DNA from: Methylotenera sp.
Lineage (GTDB): Bacteria; Pseudomonadota; Gammaproteobacteria; Burkholderiales; Methylophilaceae
DNA length: 64,000 nt
Assembly: GCA_021732365.1 (NCBI GenBank)
Contig: JAKFVD010000003.1
Location: 1-64,000 of the forward strand
Reading direction: 5' to 3'
A program made the translations under genes and the position numbers. The notes beneath the pieces were generated by a model. The model was not told where the DNA came from. It made no database searches and worked only from the letters and a program-made list of their open reading frames with translations. This document shows positions 1-8,530 of this stretch, in pieces; within the stretch, counting starts at the first letter, position 1, and each line of letters starts with the position of its first letter.

Positions 1-122
1 AAGCGTTCTATAACCAAAAAAGACGGCATTCAAAACTTGGCAACATTTCACCAGTGGAATACGAATTAAGGCAACTAATTATTAAAACTGCCTCTATTTA
101 GGTGTTGCATAAAACTAGACCA
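1..122 (+). mobile_element. Right end of an IS3-family insertion sequence
   Basis: The transposase tail is followed by GGTGTTGCATAAAACTAGAC and then CA (101-122). Read on the other strand this starts TGGTCTAGTTTTATGC, which fits an IS3-family terminal repeat with 5'-TG...CA-3' ends. The left end is outside the window, so neither the inverted repeat match nor a target duplication can be checked. The exact boundary at 122 is inferred. The next gene begins 17 bp later. Confidence 0.6.
3..101 (+). CDS. IS3-family transposase OrfB, C-terminal end (partial)
   Basis: Frame 3 is open from the window edge to a TAG stop at 99-101. It reads AFYNQKRRHSKLGNISPVEY and then about a dozen more residues. The FYN-x-KRRHS-x-LG-x-x-SP-x-x-(Y/F)E pattern is the characteristic C-terminus of IS3-group DDE transposases, just after the catalytic glutamate helix. 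Only the last 32 codons lie in the window, so the intactness of the element cannot be judged. The stop falls at the start of the presumed terminal inverted repeat, as usual for IS3 elements. Confidence 0.8.
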   Translation, partial: AFYNQKRRHSKLGNISPVEYELRQLIIKTASI

Positions 123-138
123 TTACAGAGGCTTATTT

Positions 139-1089
139 ATGGTTTCTGGCTTGGGCTTATATTTTATTTCTATTCGTATTTTTGAAGGACATCCATTAAG
201 CGCAAAAATCACGCAACAATTGTTTGTAGGGCTCTTCATTAGCAATATCCTCATCACACTTTTTTCGAATAACGAATATATTTCAGTGGTACTTAATACT
301 GCGCTTTGCGTAATAATTAGCATTGCCTGCGCCATTTATTTGCTGCGTTACTCACGTTACAGACGCTCACCAGAGTATCGATTTACGGGTGGATTTTTCG
401 CTATTTTTGCAGGGTTAACATTGTATCGACTGTATGTATTGCGTGCAGATACCAGCCAGCCAGTTGTACATTTAACCGAGTGGACATTAAATGAAATCAC
501 ATTTTTAGCTTGCTTAGTAAGTGTACTGGCGGTTAATTTCGGTTTTATTTTAATGGTCAATGAAAAGCTAGCCGAACTATTAGCCCACACCGCAGGCCAT
601 GATTGGCTGACAGGCGTGATGAATCGCAGAAATCTAGAGCAAGTTGCCGAAACGATGACAATAAAATCGGTTAAAACCAAGCAATCGCAGGCCATGTTAT
701 TAATGGATTTAGATCGATTTAAGCAGATTAATGATACTTATGGACATTTGTTTGGCGATACAGTCATCCAAACTTTTGCAGATTTAGCTAAAAGTAATAT
801 GCGCGAAATTGATTTACTAGGCCGTTATGGGGGCGAAGAATTTTGTATTGTGATGCCCAACACAACGGAACAAGAAGCGATTTTGCTTGCCGAACGCATA
901 CGCGCAAAATTTGAAGCCATGCCTATTGCTTTTAATGATAGCTATATTAATTGCACAGTGAGTATTGGAATATGTGATTCTGACCAAGGCGGTAAGGATT
1001 TTAAAAGCATGTTTTCTGCTGCTGATCAAGCGCTTTATGCAGCAAAAAAAGCGGGTAGAAATACCGTTATTCTATTTTCAGATTTATAA
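139..1089 (+). CDS. Membrane diguanylate cyclase (GGDEF), probably 5'-truncated by the IS
   Basis: The protein has several hydrophobic segments in its first ~140 residues and a C-terminal GGDEF domain from about residue 150. The metal/substrate motif LLMDLDRFKQIND is present, the signature is GGEEF at residues 231-235, and an inhibitory I-site RxxD (REID) sits at 222-225. It should therefore make c-di-GMP at the inner membrane with product inhibition. The frame stays open upstream of the ATG back into the IS end (reading YRGLF just before the Met). The membrane region starts abruptly in mid-helix, and no clear ribosome binding site precedes the ATG. I infer that the insertion removed the native start and first helices; the product may be expressed from an IS-borne or internal start, or not at all. 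There are no partner genes in its orientation except the cyclase-like gene downstream. Confidence 0.8.
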   Translation: MVSGLGLYFISIRIFEGHPLSAKITQQLFVGLFISNILITLFSNNEYISVVLNTALCVIISIACAIYLLRYSRYRRSPEYRFTGGFFAIFAGLTLYRLYVLRADTSQPVVHLTEWTLNEITFLACLVSVLAVNFGFILMVNEKLAELLAHTAGHDWLTGVMNRRNLEQVAETMTIKSVKTKQSQAMLLMDLDRFKQINDTYGHLFGDTVIQTFADLAKSNMREIDLLGRYGGEEFCIVMPNTTEQEAILLAERIRAKFEAMPIAFNDSYINCTVSIGICDSDQGGKDFKSMFSAADQALYAAKKAGRNTVILFSDL

Positions 1090-1334
1090 ATGAATGGATT
1101 AAAGCGTTTAGTTATATAGTGGCTCGAACATTGCTTTAATCATATTTGTAATCTATAAACGCTCAATTAAAAGCCAGCAAAAAAGTTAAAAATAAAAGTG
1201 CAGTTTTGCTAAGCCCTTTAAAATAGGACTTGGCAGGGCAATAGGTAATAAAAAAGAGTCAATTAACTTTAAGTAATACACACTTAAAATAATAGGATAG
1301 ATCATTAACTCGACACTAATGACTAAATTTTGCC

Positions 1335-2537
1335 ATGCATGAAAAAATTAACAAAACCTCTATCTGCAGTATTGTTTTTCTGGATATCATTGATTACTCC
1401 AAAAAATCAGTATCTGAGCAAATAGAGATTAAAAATCAATTTAATCATCTGATTAATCATTCACTCAAAGATGTCGATCAAGATGACCGAATTATCTTAG
1501 ACACAGGTGATGGCGCAGCGATTGCGCACATGGGGTCGCCCGAAGATGCATTGTTTGTTTCACTGAGCATTCGTGATGAGATTTTAAAAAGTAATATTTT
1601 AAGTTCTATGCCTTTATATGTTCGCTTTGGCATTAATTTGGGGCCAGTGCGTGTGGTGAGCGATATAAACGGACAACCTAATATTATTGGCGACGGCATT
1701 AATGTCGCGCAGCGCATCATGAGCTTCGCAAAACCGAATCAAATTTTAGTATCGCGCTCTTATTACGAAGTGACTTCGCGCTTAACGCAAGAAATCTCTC
1801 AAATGTTTGATTATTCGGGTATTAAGCATGATAAACACGTGCGTGAGCATGAGGTTTATGCAGTACGACTCTTAAAAGATGCTGTTGCAACTGAAGTAAA
1901 CAGCATACAACTAGCCGATATGATTAAACCAGTCAAACGTATATTAAATCCTTCAAACTGGATTAATTGGAAATACCTGGCGTTGGCGCTACCTGCTTTA
2001 ATGACTTTAGTCATTGTGATTAAAACCGCCGCAACTCCACGCGAGCCAATGATTACGTTAGAACAAACAGTTGTTGAAAAGCCAATAGCGCTTACGGTAA
2101 CAAAAGTGTTAGATACAACTACCCAAAACAAGCAACAGTTGCTGCCAAACGAAACCGTTGAAACGGATGTCGTTATGAATTACACAAATAGCAATCATGT
2201 ATCGACACAAGGAAAGAAACCTACACAAGCAAAACCAGCAGATAAAGCAATAGTTCAGGCTTCTGTTGAAGAAAAATCAACGAAGAAAAAAACCAGCAAT
2301 AAAGCTAATCCAAAAATATTGGATGATTTGCCGCCAGAATTTATTTCAACTAAGCCAGCAAGTGTGCAACAGCCAAAAGTAGCCACCAAATCTGCTGAGT
2401 TAACGCCCAAAACAGTAAGCCCAAAAGTTGAGGAATCCAATCATCAATCCAGTTGGAAAAATTTTACCGATGGCATGAAAAATGGACAAAAGGGTGCTTG
2501 TAGTCAGGCTGAAATTTCAATGAATGTGTGCCATTAA
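1335..2537 (+). CDS. Class III adenylate/guanylate cyclase-like protein with TM and K/P-rich tail
   Basis: Residues ~8-180 form a class III nucleotide cyclase homology domain. The first metal-binding Asp is in FLDIIDYS (Asp17), and the second is in the loop DTGDGAAI (Asp59). A conserved GDGINVAQR-type segment follows, as in bacterial stand-alone cyclases. One transmembrane segment is at about residues 214-231. The last ~170 residues are low-complexity, rich in Lys, Pro, Thr and Ser, and end with two cysteines. The layout is thus an N-terminal cytoplasmic cyclase domain, one membrane anchor and a probable periplasmic tail. Whether it makes cAMP or cGMP, or is a degenerate sensor, cannot be told by eye. 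The gene is monocistronic, preceded by 245 bp of AT-rich DNA, and convergent with kup. Confidence 0.7.
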   Translation: MHEKINKTSICSIVFLDIIDYSKKSVSEQIEIKNQFNHLINHSLKDVDQDDRIILDTGDGAAIAHMGSPEDALFVSLSIRDEILKSNILSSMPLYVRFGINLGPVRVVSDINGQPNIIGDGINVAQRIMSFAKPNQILVSRSYYEVTSRLTQEISQMFDYSGIKHDKHVREHEVYAVRLLKDAVATEVNSIQLADMIKPVKRILNPSNWINWKYLALALPALMTLVIVIKTAATPREPMITLEQTVVEKPIALTVTKVLDTTTQNKQQLLPNETVETDVVMNYTNSNHVSTQGKKPTQAKPADKAIVQASVEEKSTKKKTSNKANPKILDDLPPEFISTKPASVQQPKVATKSAELTPKTVSPKVEESNHQSSWKNFTDGMKNGQKGACSQAEISMNVCH

Positions 2538-2557
2538 TCATGTTTAAGTGTTTTATT

Positions 2558-2594
2558 TACTCAGCTACTATCAAAACAAAGTAGTAACTGAGTA
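2558..2594. terminator. Hairpin between convergent cyclase-like gene and kup
   Basis: TACTCAG and CTACT pair with AGTAG and CTGAGTA across a ~10-nt loop, with a small bulge. It lies in the 70-bp gap between two convergent stop codons, so it could serve either strand. T-runs are weak on both sides. Confidence 0.4.
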
Positions 2595-2607
2595 GTCATT
2601 TCACACT

Positions 2608-4548
2608 TTAAATATGCACCTGTGTGCCTAATTCAATCACACTATTGCTGGGAATATTGAAGTAAGTCACCACGCTACCTGCATTGCGCGACATCACTGC
2701 GAATAAATTATCACGCCATTTAGCCATTTTTCCGCTCTGATGGTTATTCAAACCAGAGATAATGGTTTCGCGGCTGATAAAGTAACTGGTCGTAAATGGG
2801 TCAATGGGGACACTGTTAATCTTGCTATCGGCGAGTGCTTTAGGAATGTCAGGCCTTTCCATAAAGCCATAGCTGAGTTTAACTTGCCAAAATCCAGCAC
2901 CTATTTCTTTAAAAGTCATGCGCTGTAATTTTTCAACAATCGGTACATCAGCAAATGTTACCGTTAAAATTAAATTGGTCTGATGCAGCACTTGGTTGTG
3001 TTTTAAATTATGCATTAAGGCTTGTGGCACAGTATCTTGGGTTGCACATAAAAATACGGCAGTGCGCGCAATACGCGATTTGTTTTCATGATTCAATTGA
3101 TCATTATTATTGATGCTGGCGACAAAAGCTTCTAATTTCGGATCGCCTTCATGAATCTGCTGCAATAAAATTTCGCGCCCTTGTTTCCAAGTCCACATAA
3201 TAATCACCAAGCCAATGCCAAGCGCTATTGGCAACCAGCCGCCTTTGAAAAACTTCACTGAACACGAAGCCAATAACATGACATCCAGCAATATAAAGGC
3301 GCTTGTAGCACCTAAAGCTAACCATAGCGGATATTTCCAGCTATGGCGCAATACAAAAAATGTGAGGATTGTGGTGATTAACATAGTGCCTGTTACTGCA
3401 ATACCATAAGCTGCAGCAATAGCAGATGAGTTTTGAAAAGCAATCGTTGTGATGACAACCGAAATTAATAATAACCAGTTGATTGCAGGAATATAAATTT
3501 GGCCTGACTCACTGGCCGAAGTATGCGTGATTCGCATCCTTGGTAAAAAGCCCAGTTGTATAGCCTGTTGTGTAATGGAGTACGCGCCAGAAATCACGGC
3601 TTGTGATGCAATAATAGTGGCCAGTGTGGCAAGGATGACTGCAGGGATTAATAATTCTACTGGAAACGATAAATAGAATGGGTTGCTGACTGCAGCTGGA
3701 TTTGATAAAAGCAGTGCGCCTTGACCGAGGTAATTAAGTGCTAAGCCTGGCAATACTAAGCCCGCCCATGCGATACGAATAGCAGGTTTACCAAAATGCC
3801 CCATATCCGCATATAGCGCTTCGGCACCAGTAACAGCAAGCACCACTGCACCCACAGCTAAAAACACGCCGGCACCGCGATCCGCTAAAAAATTAAGGGC
3901 AAAAAACGGGTTAAGTGCTTGTAATATTTCAGGATTTTTCACAATATGTGATACGCCTACAGCGCCTAATGTGGCAAACCATACAATAATAATTGGCCCA
4001 AAAAACTTGCCCACCATATCAGTACCAAACTTTTGAAACATAAAAAGCGCAATCAAAATGGCAATCGAAATCGGCATAATGTAGGTAGTTAAACTAGGTG
4101 CAATTAGCCCTAAACCTTCAACTGCAGATAACACTGAAATAGCCGGCGTTAGAATGCTATCGCCATAAAACAGCGCCGCCCCAAACACACCTAAAGCGAG
4201 TAGTATTTTTTTGCGCAAAGGTGCAGCGGCGGCGGTTGAAATGGCCAGAGCTAACAAGGCCATTACGCCACCCTCGCCACGATTATCTGCACGTAAAACT
4301 AAGACTACATATTTTAGCGTCACCACCAACATTAATGCCCAAAATATGGCAGAAATTGCGCCAATGATATTGGCTTGTGTAAGGGCAATGCCAGTGGATT
4401 CGCTGAATATTTCTTTTACAGTATAAAGTGGGCTAGTACCAATATCGCCATACACCACGCCAATAGCGCCTAGTGTGAGTGCGGCAACACTTTTAGATTG
4501 AATGCTGCTGTTGGATTGAGTATTGCTGGGTTGTGCGTGTGTGCGCAT
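2608..4548 (-). CDS. kup: Kup-family low-affinity potassium transporter
   Basis: This 646-residue protein is close to the usual Kup length (~620-630). The Kup N-terminal signature GAIGVVYGDIGTSPLYT lies near residues 28-44, just before the first membrane helix. About twelve hydrophobic helices extend to residue ~450, followed by a ~190-residue hydrophilic C-terminal domain. It should carry K+/H+ symport across the inner membrane. Directly upstream (on its strand) is a KdpDE-like two-component system, and a 22-bp element at 4598-4619 is shared with that system's own upstream region. This suggests K+- or turgor-linked control of Kup, normally considered constitutive in E. coli. The ATG is the first in frame. 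Confidence 0.93.
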   Translation of the reverse strand: MRTHAQPSNTQSNSSIQSKSVAALTLGAIGVVYGDIGTSPLYTVKEIFSESTGIALTQANIIGAISAIFWALMLVVTLKYVVLVLRADNRGEGGVMALLALAISTAAAAPLRKKILLALGVFGAALFYGDSILTPAISVLSAVEGLGLIAPSLTTYIMPISIAILIALFMFQKFGTDMVGKFFGPIIIVWFATLGAVGVSHIVKNPEILQALNPFFALNFLADRGAGVFLAVGAVVLAVTGAEALYADMGHFGKPAIRIAWAGLVLPGLALNYLGQGALLLSNPAAVSNPFYLSFPVELLIPAVILATLATIIASQAVISGAYSITQQAIQLGFLPRMRITHTSASESGQIYIPAINWLLLISVVITTIAFQNSSAIAAAYGIAVTGTMLITTILTFFVLRHSWKYPLWLALGATSAFILLDVMLLASCSVKFFKGGWLPIALGIGLVIIMWTWKQGREILLQQIHEGDPKLEAFVASINNNDQLNHENKSRIARTAVFLCATQDTVPQALMHNLKHNQVLHQTNLILTVTFADVPIVEKLQRMTFKEIGAGFWQVKLSYGFMERPDIPKALADSKINSVPIDPFTTSYFISRETIISGLNNHQSGKMAKWRDNLFAVMSRNAGSVVTYFNIPSNSVIELGTQVHI

Positions 4549-4597
4549 GATGATTACGAATCCCTTGAAAATGATGACAAGGTGATTTAATCAATAG

Positions 4598-4619
4598 GCG
4601 TATATCAATCGCATAAACA
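4598..4619 (-). promoter_or_regulatory. 22-bp element upstream of kup, identical to one upstream of the KdpDE-like operon
   Basis: The + strand core GCGTATATCAATCGCATAAA, plus CA, is found again, base for base, at 6857-6878. On the gene strand it reads TGTTTATGCGATTGATATAC... and ends ~50 bp before the kup ATG. Orientation and distance to the start are nearly the same in both places (50 versus 44 bp). An exact 22-bp match at two promoters of functionally linked genes points to an operator, probably for the KdpE-like regulator; the binding protein is inferred. Confidence 0.65.
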
Positions 4620-4642
4620 TGCTAGTTATATAGTGTTAATGA

Positions 4643-5332
4643 TCAGGTAGCTGCCAGCCTGTAACCGATGCCCGCTTCAGTCAAAATATAACGCGGCGCA
4701 GCGGTGTTTTTTTCAAGGCGTGTGCGTAATCTACCCATATGAATGCGTAAATAATGGGTGTCATCCACGTATTCTGCACCCCACACTGCGCTGAGTAATT
4801 GCCTGTGCGTGAACACTTTGCCGGGCTTTTGCACTAAAACCAGTAATAATTTAAGCTCAATTGGTGTTAAGTGAACAGGTTGTTGATTAAGAAAAACACG
4901 AGTATTGGCTTGGTCTATGGTTAAGTCTTCAACCTTAAAAATATCATCACGTAGAGACATCATGGCTGTGCGTTTTAAAGATACTTTAACACGGGCAAGT
5001 AGTTCGTTGACACCAAACGGCTTGGCTAAATAATCATCTGCACCCAAATCAAAACAAGCGACTTTTTCTTGCTCTGATTGGCGCGCAGATAGTACTAAAA
5101 TAGGAATATCAGAATGGGTGCGCAAATAGCGAATAAAATCCCGACCATCGCCATCAGGTAAATTTAAATCTAAGATAATCAGCGCTGGTTTATGTGCGTA
5201 AAAAAGCTGCTTCCCTTCTAAAAGTGAACGCGCACAAGTACTTAAGTAACCGTTTGCTTTGAGACTGGATTGCAGAAACTGACTAATCTGCGCATCATCC
5301 TCAATCACTAATATCAGGTTTTTATCAGGCAT
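4643..5332 (-). CDS. kdpE: KdpE-like OmpR-family response regulator
   Basis: Residues 1-~120 are a receiver domain with acidic pocket EDD (11-13), phosphoacceptor Asp55 in LIILDLNLPDGDG, and the KPFG switch loop. Residues ~130-229 are a winged-helix DNA-binding domain (PIELKLLLVLVQKPGKVFTH, then HYLRIHMGRLRTRLE). Length and sequence style match KdpE. Its start overlaps the end of the histidine kinase gene by 19 bp, so the pair is co-translated. There are no kdpFABC genes in the window; the nearest transport gene is kup, immediately downstream on the same strand. The likely role is to regulate kup and its own operon through the shared 22-bp element (inference). The kdpE symbol is by similarity and not certain. 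Confidence 0.85.
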   Translation of the reverse strand: MPDKNLILVIEDDAQISQFLQSSLKANGYLSTCARSLLEGKQLFYAHKPALIILDLNLPDGDGRDFIRYLRTHSDIPILVLSARQSEQEKVACFDLGADDYLAKPFGVNELLARVKVSLKRTAMMSLRDDIFKVEDLTIDQANTRVFLNQQPVHLTPIELKLLLVLVQKPGKVFTHRQLLSAVWGAEYVDDTHYLRIHMGRLRTRLEKNTAAPRYILTEAGIGYRLAAT

Positions 5333-6813
5333 TCAATCAATTCACTAGGCTGCATAATTGCTGGTGCAGGGAGGCTTAAGATAACGCATGCACCGCCGCC
5401 GTCTCTTCGCCTAAATGACAATATACCGTTGTGCAAGTTAACAATTGCTTGCACAATCGATAAGCCTAAACCAAATCCTTTAGCGTTGCCAGAAGTGAAT
5501 TTTTTGATCTTGTGCGCACCGAAATCTGCATCAAAGCCGCAACCTCTATCATTGATGCTAATGTTGATAAAACCATCGTTGTGCGCAACCTCAATCAGTA
5601 GAGGCTCAAGGCCCGCGTGTACCTGTTTAGCATTATCAATCAAGTTAACTAAAGCTTGTACCAGCAAGTTGGCGTTACCTTTGAATAATTGCTCAGATTC
5701 CGTGATGTTAACGACTAGATTCAGCGATTCACCACGGTTTTGATACAGAGCATTCGCCATACCAATGAGCTCTTCAGGAGATTGCCAATCCATCTCAATT
5801 TGGCTAGCTTGGTTAGATTCCAAGCGAATCAGTGAAAGAATATTTTCAGTGGTATCGGCTAAATATCGGGTTTGCAATGCAATTAATGTAATTAATTGCT
5901 GTATTTGTTCTGCTGCTAAATGAGGCTGCTGCAATGTGGTCGCCGCACCTAAAATGGAGGTAAGCGGCGTACGCATGTCATGCGAAATAGACGCCAGCAA
6001 AGCGCTTTGAATCGCTTCTTCTTGCACCAGTAACTCTGCTTGTTTGGCTTTATCGCTTTGTATCAGGCGTTGATAAGCTTGTGAAACTTGGTCTACACAG
6101 GATTTTATTGCTGAAAATTTTTCTGCCGTATCTTCATCGTTAATTTTATCTATTACCAAAATGGGGTCTGCACTCGGTAAGCGGCTAAAAGGAATTAACC
6201 ATTGTTTAGTATGGGTAATCGACTCAGTCCAATAATCGGTATAAGGGCTAATCGCTTTGCCATTAGCAGATACCCATTCAAATAGGCGTATATCGGGCAT
6301 TGTAAAATCGGTCACGCTAAGTGCGTATTGGTTATCTTTAAAGCTGGCAATACAAAATGGGCGATTAAATTCTGCTTGTAACAAACCGCAAGTGTCTTGC
6401 AATAATTGCTGCACGTCGGTGGCAAGTGCTAATTTTTCGGCTAAAGCTCTGGCGAACTGAGCGTGCTGTTTGGCGATTAATGATTGCTCGGTTTGATATT
6501 TTAATTGCTTAACAAGCGAGCTAATGACAATAGACACGATTAAAAAACAGCCTAAAACAACCCAAGATTGCAGATGCGCTACTTCAAAGGTGTAGCGTGG
6601 CTCAATAAAGAAATAGTTAATACTTAAAAATGCTAAAAAAGCTGTTGTTGCGGCCACCAAAAAATCGCAGCAATACGCGGCTATAACTACTACTAATAGA
6701 TTCATTAGGGTAACGCCAGTAATACTTAAAGCGCTAAAGAAATGATAATTGACGACGGTCACAAGCATTAGTAAAACTGATATGCAGAGCAAGGGCAGAA
6801 TCTGTTTTTGCAT
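5314..6813 (-). CDS. DUF4118-type sensor histidine kinase (short KdpD-like)
   Basis: The protein starts with four close membrane helices (about residues 5-100) of the DUF4118 type found in KdpD. A GAF-like linker follows, then a HisKA domain with His278 in SISHDMRTPLTSILGA and an ATPase domain with N box NLIDNAKQV, G1 NDRGCGFD and G2 GFGLGLSIV. It lacks the ~400-residue N-terminal KdpD/universal-stress region of E. coli KdpD (894 residues), so it is a short form. It shares an operon with the response regulator (19-bp overlap). Having lost the N-terminal cytoplasmic sensor, it probably senses through the membrane/linker region. No kdpFABC is nearby. Confidence 0.85.
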   Translation of the reverse strand: MQKQILPLLCISVLLMLVTVVNYHFFSALSITGVTLMNLLVVVIAAYCCDFLVAATTAFLAFLSINYFFIEPRYTFEVAHLQSWVVLGCFLIVSIVISSLVKQLKYQTEQSLIAKQHAQFARALAEKLALATDVQQLLQDTCGLLQAEFNRPFCIASFKDNQYALSVTDFTMPDIRLFEWVSANGKAISPYTDYWTESITHTKQWLIPFSRLPSADPILVIDKINDEDTAEKFSAIKSCVDQVSQAYQRLIQSDKAKQAELLVQEEAIQSALLASISHDMRTPLTSILGAATTLQQPHLAAEQIQQLITLIALQTRYLADTTENILSLIRLESNQASQIEMDWQSPEELIGMANALYQNRGESLNLVVNITESEQLFKGNANLLVQALVNLIDNAKQVHAGLEPLLIEVAHNDGFINISINDRGCGFDADFGAHKIKKFTSGNAKGFGLGLSIVQAIVNLHNGILSFRRRDGGGACVILSLPAPAIMQPSELIECLIKT

Positions 6814-6856
6814 GCTAAATGCTTTCTAATTGAGGCACAATCAGAGTGTACGGGTT

Positions 6857-6878
6857 GCGTATATCAATCGCATAAACA
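6857..6878 (-). promoter_or_regulatory. 22-bp element upstream of the KdpDE-like operon
   Basis: Exact copy of the element at 4598-4619, in the same orientation, ending 44 bp before the histidine kinase ATG. The flanking sequence differs completely between the two copies, so the identity is not just a recent duplication of a longer promoter region. Likely autoregulatory operator (inference). Confidence 0.65.
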
Positions 6879-6899
6879 AGCGAATTTTATTATTTTTTG

Positions 6900-7841
6900 C
6901 TAACTTAGGTCGTCTACTAAAGTTTCAGGCGCTGGTTCAGCTTCAATATTTTCAATAACAACGGGCAAGTTTGCTTGTATCATCAATTGGCGGCTTAATG
7001 GCGTTTCTAGGCTAACGCGACCAATGGCGCCACTGCGGTAATCAGTCAAAAAAGCCACCGCCGTTTTTTCCATATCCCACAATCCATCATGACGTTTATA
7101 GCTGCGGCGTTTGGCAATCGCTTCTAGTAAATCAACACCGTCAATTGTTAACACATCGATTTTCATTGCATCTAATTTATAGCGGATGTTGATTAAATCA
7201 GGGTAAGTTTTGAGTAAATTATCCGCCAGAAAAACCGCCACATCTTCATCAATCACCGCGTTACGACCAATGGCATGGCTGGCTGCAAGCATATAACCGT
7301 CTGATTCATAAGCAATTTTTGGCCACATCATGCCGGGTGTATCGGTGATGCTAAATGTCGCATCTAGCTCAAAGCGTTGCTGGTTTTTGGTTACGGCTGG
7401 TTCATCGCCCACTTTTGCCACACGGCGATTCAGCAGGGCATTCATCAATGTGGATTTCCCCACGTTGGGAATGCCCATAATTAAAGCGCGTAAAGGTTTT
7501 AAATGGGTGCCACGGTGCGGCGTGAGTTTGCGGCAATGGGCTACGATTTTTTTGGCATCGCCCGCTTTTTTGCAACTCAAGGCAACCGCTTTGGTATTGG
7601 GTAAATTGTTAAAATAGTTCAGCCAAGCTTCAGTGGCTTTAGGGTCTGCTAAATCGGCCTTGTTGAGAATTTTTAAGTTAGGCCGTTGGCGAAATAAACG
7701 CATTTCGTTAATCACAGGATTATGCGAAGCTTCAGGCACGCGTGCATCTAAAACCTCAATCACCATGTCGGTAAATTCCATGGTTTCTTCCGCTTTTTTG
7801 CGGGCTTGGGTCATATGCCCCGGATACCACTGAATTGCCAT
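6900..7841 (-). CDS. ylqF: Ribosome biogenesis GTPase YlqF/RbgA
   Basis: Circularly permuted GTPase: the G4 motif NKAD (60-63) precedes G1 GIPNVGKS (123-130), and G3 DTPG is at 167-170. The N-terminus MAIQWYPGHMTQARKK is the hallmark of YlqF/RbgA. RbgA assists late assembly of the 50S subunit in Bacillus; function in proteobacteria is less studied. At 313 residues it is slightly longer than the usual ~280-300, with an acidic tail. It is probably transcribed alone; the 203-bp upstream gap holds an inverted repeat. Confidence 0.9.
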   Translation of the reverse strand: MAIQWYPGHMTQARKKAEETMEFTDMVIEVLDARVPEASHNPVINEMRLFRQRPNLKILNKADLADPKATEAWLNYFNNLPNTKAVALSCKKAGDAKKIVAHCRKLTPHRGTHLKPLRALIMGIPNVGKSTLMNALLNRRVAKVGDEPAVTKNQQRFELDATFSITDTPGMMWPKIAYESDGYMLAASHAIGRNAVIDEDVAVFLADNLLKTYPDLINIRYKLDAMKIDVLTIDGVDLLEAIAKRRSYKRHDGLWDMEKTAVAFLTDYRSGAIGRVSLETPLSRQLMIQANLPVVIENIEAEPAPETLVDDLS

Positions 7842-7887
7842 TTAATGCCTTTAAAATCAAAAAATTCGTCGCAACACTGCGTTGCTC

Positions 7888-7939
7888 AATTATTTTAATC
7901 ACTTACATATAAACCATATGCAGCGTGCTTAAAATAATT
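7888..7939. repeat. Inverted repeat upstream of ylqF
   Basis: AATTATTTTAA (7888-7898) is matched by TTAAAATAATT (7929-7939) around a 30-bp loop. The rest of 7842-8044 holds no ORF I believe. The region also has GC-rich words such as CGCAACACTGCGTTGC that look like dispersed intergenic repeat sequence, but no second copy lies in this window. Confidence 0.35.
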
Positions 7940-8044
7940 TCGCGCCTTGTTTTGCTTAGACTTTTTTAATTTTCTAGGCATTAAATTGCGCGTTAAAGTG
8001 GCATTTTAACACCTAATAGTTTGTTATCTCAGTTATCTAATTAC

Positions 8045-8530
8045 TTAGCGATTTTTTCTTCTATCTCGTATTTTTTCACGTATTTCTTTACGCTGTTCGG
8101 GGCTCATATTTTTAACGCGCTCACGAAATTTGGCTTTTTTCTCAGGATCCATATTTTTCCAGCGTTCGCGCAGCGCTTTGCGTTTTTCGGGTGGCAGTTG
8201 TTTAAATTGGCGCATGCGTTCTTTCACCAAGGTTTTTTGTTCTGGCGATAAGTTTTTATAGCGGTTCAGTTTTTCGCGCGTCTGTTCACGTTGTTCTGGG
8301 TTCATGGCCGCCCATTTGTTGGCGCCTTTGCTTAAATTTTCTTGGCGATTTGGTGGCAAGGTATTCCAGCGATCTTTCATGTTGCTTAAGGTTTGTTGTT
8401 GCTCGCTGCTTAAGTTTTCCCAAGCAATACCCTCAGCATGGGCGCTAGCGCTGATAAATATCGCAACCATCAAACCGAACGAGCACATCAATAAGTGAAT
8501 ATATTGCTTAAATAAAGTGTCACTTTTCAT
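8045..8530 (-). CDS. DUF3106-family periplasmic basic protein
   Basis: A signal peptide (residues 1-~32, hydrophobic core then SAHA) is followed by a very Lys/Arg-rich helical protein. It is built of repeated LSPEQ/(L/M)xPE(Q/K)R units (NLSPEQKTLVKERMRQFKQL is typical), as in DUF3106. The repeats resemble those of CpxP/Spy-type periplasmic helical proteins only in general character. It is the last gene of a five-gene operon led by a repeat protein and an ECF sigma factor, and its start overlaps the preceding small gene by 11 bp. A periplasmic envelope or metal-stress function is plausible, not shown. Confidence 0.8.
   Translation of the reverse strand: MKSDTLFKQYIHLLMCSFGLMVAIFISASAHAEGIAWENLSSEQQQTLSNMKDRWNTLPPNRQENLSKGANKWAAMNPEQREQTREKLNRYKNLSPEQKTLVKERMRQFKQLPPEKRKALRERWKNMDPEKKAKFRERVKNMSPEQRKEIREKIRDRRKNR

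Noticed and set aside
4549..4642. c-di-AMP-type riboswitch before kup
   Set aside because: The leader is under 100 bp, shows no conserved structure, and the riboswitch is not expected in this group; the shared 22-bp element explains the conservation better.
2608..6813. Complete Kdp system
   Set aside because: No kdpF, A, B or C frames are present; only kup and the two-component pair.
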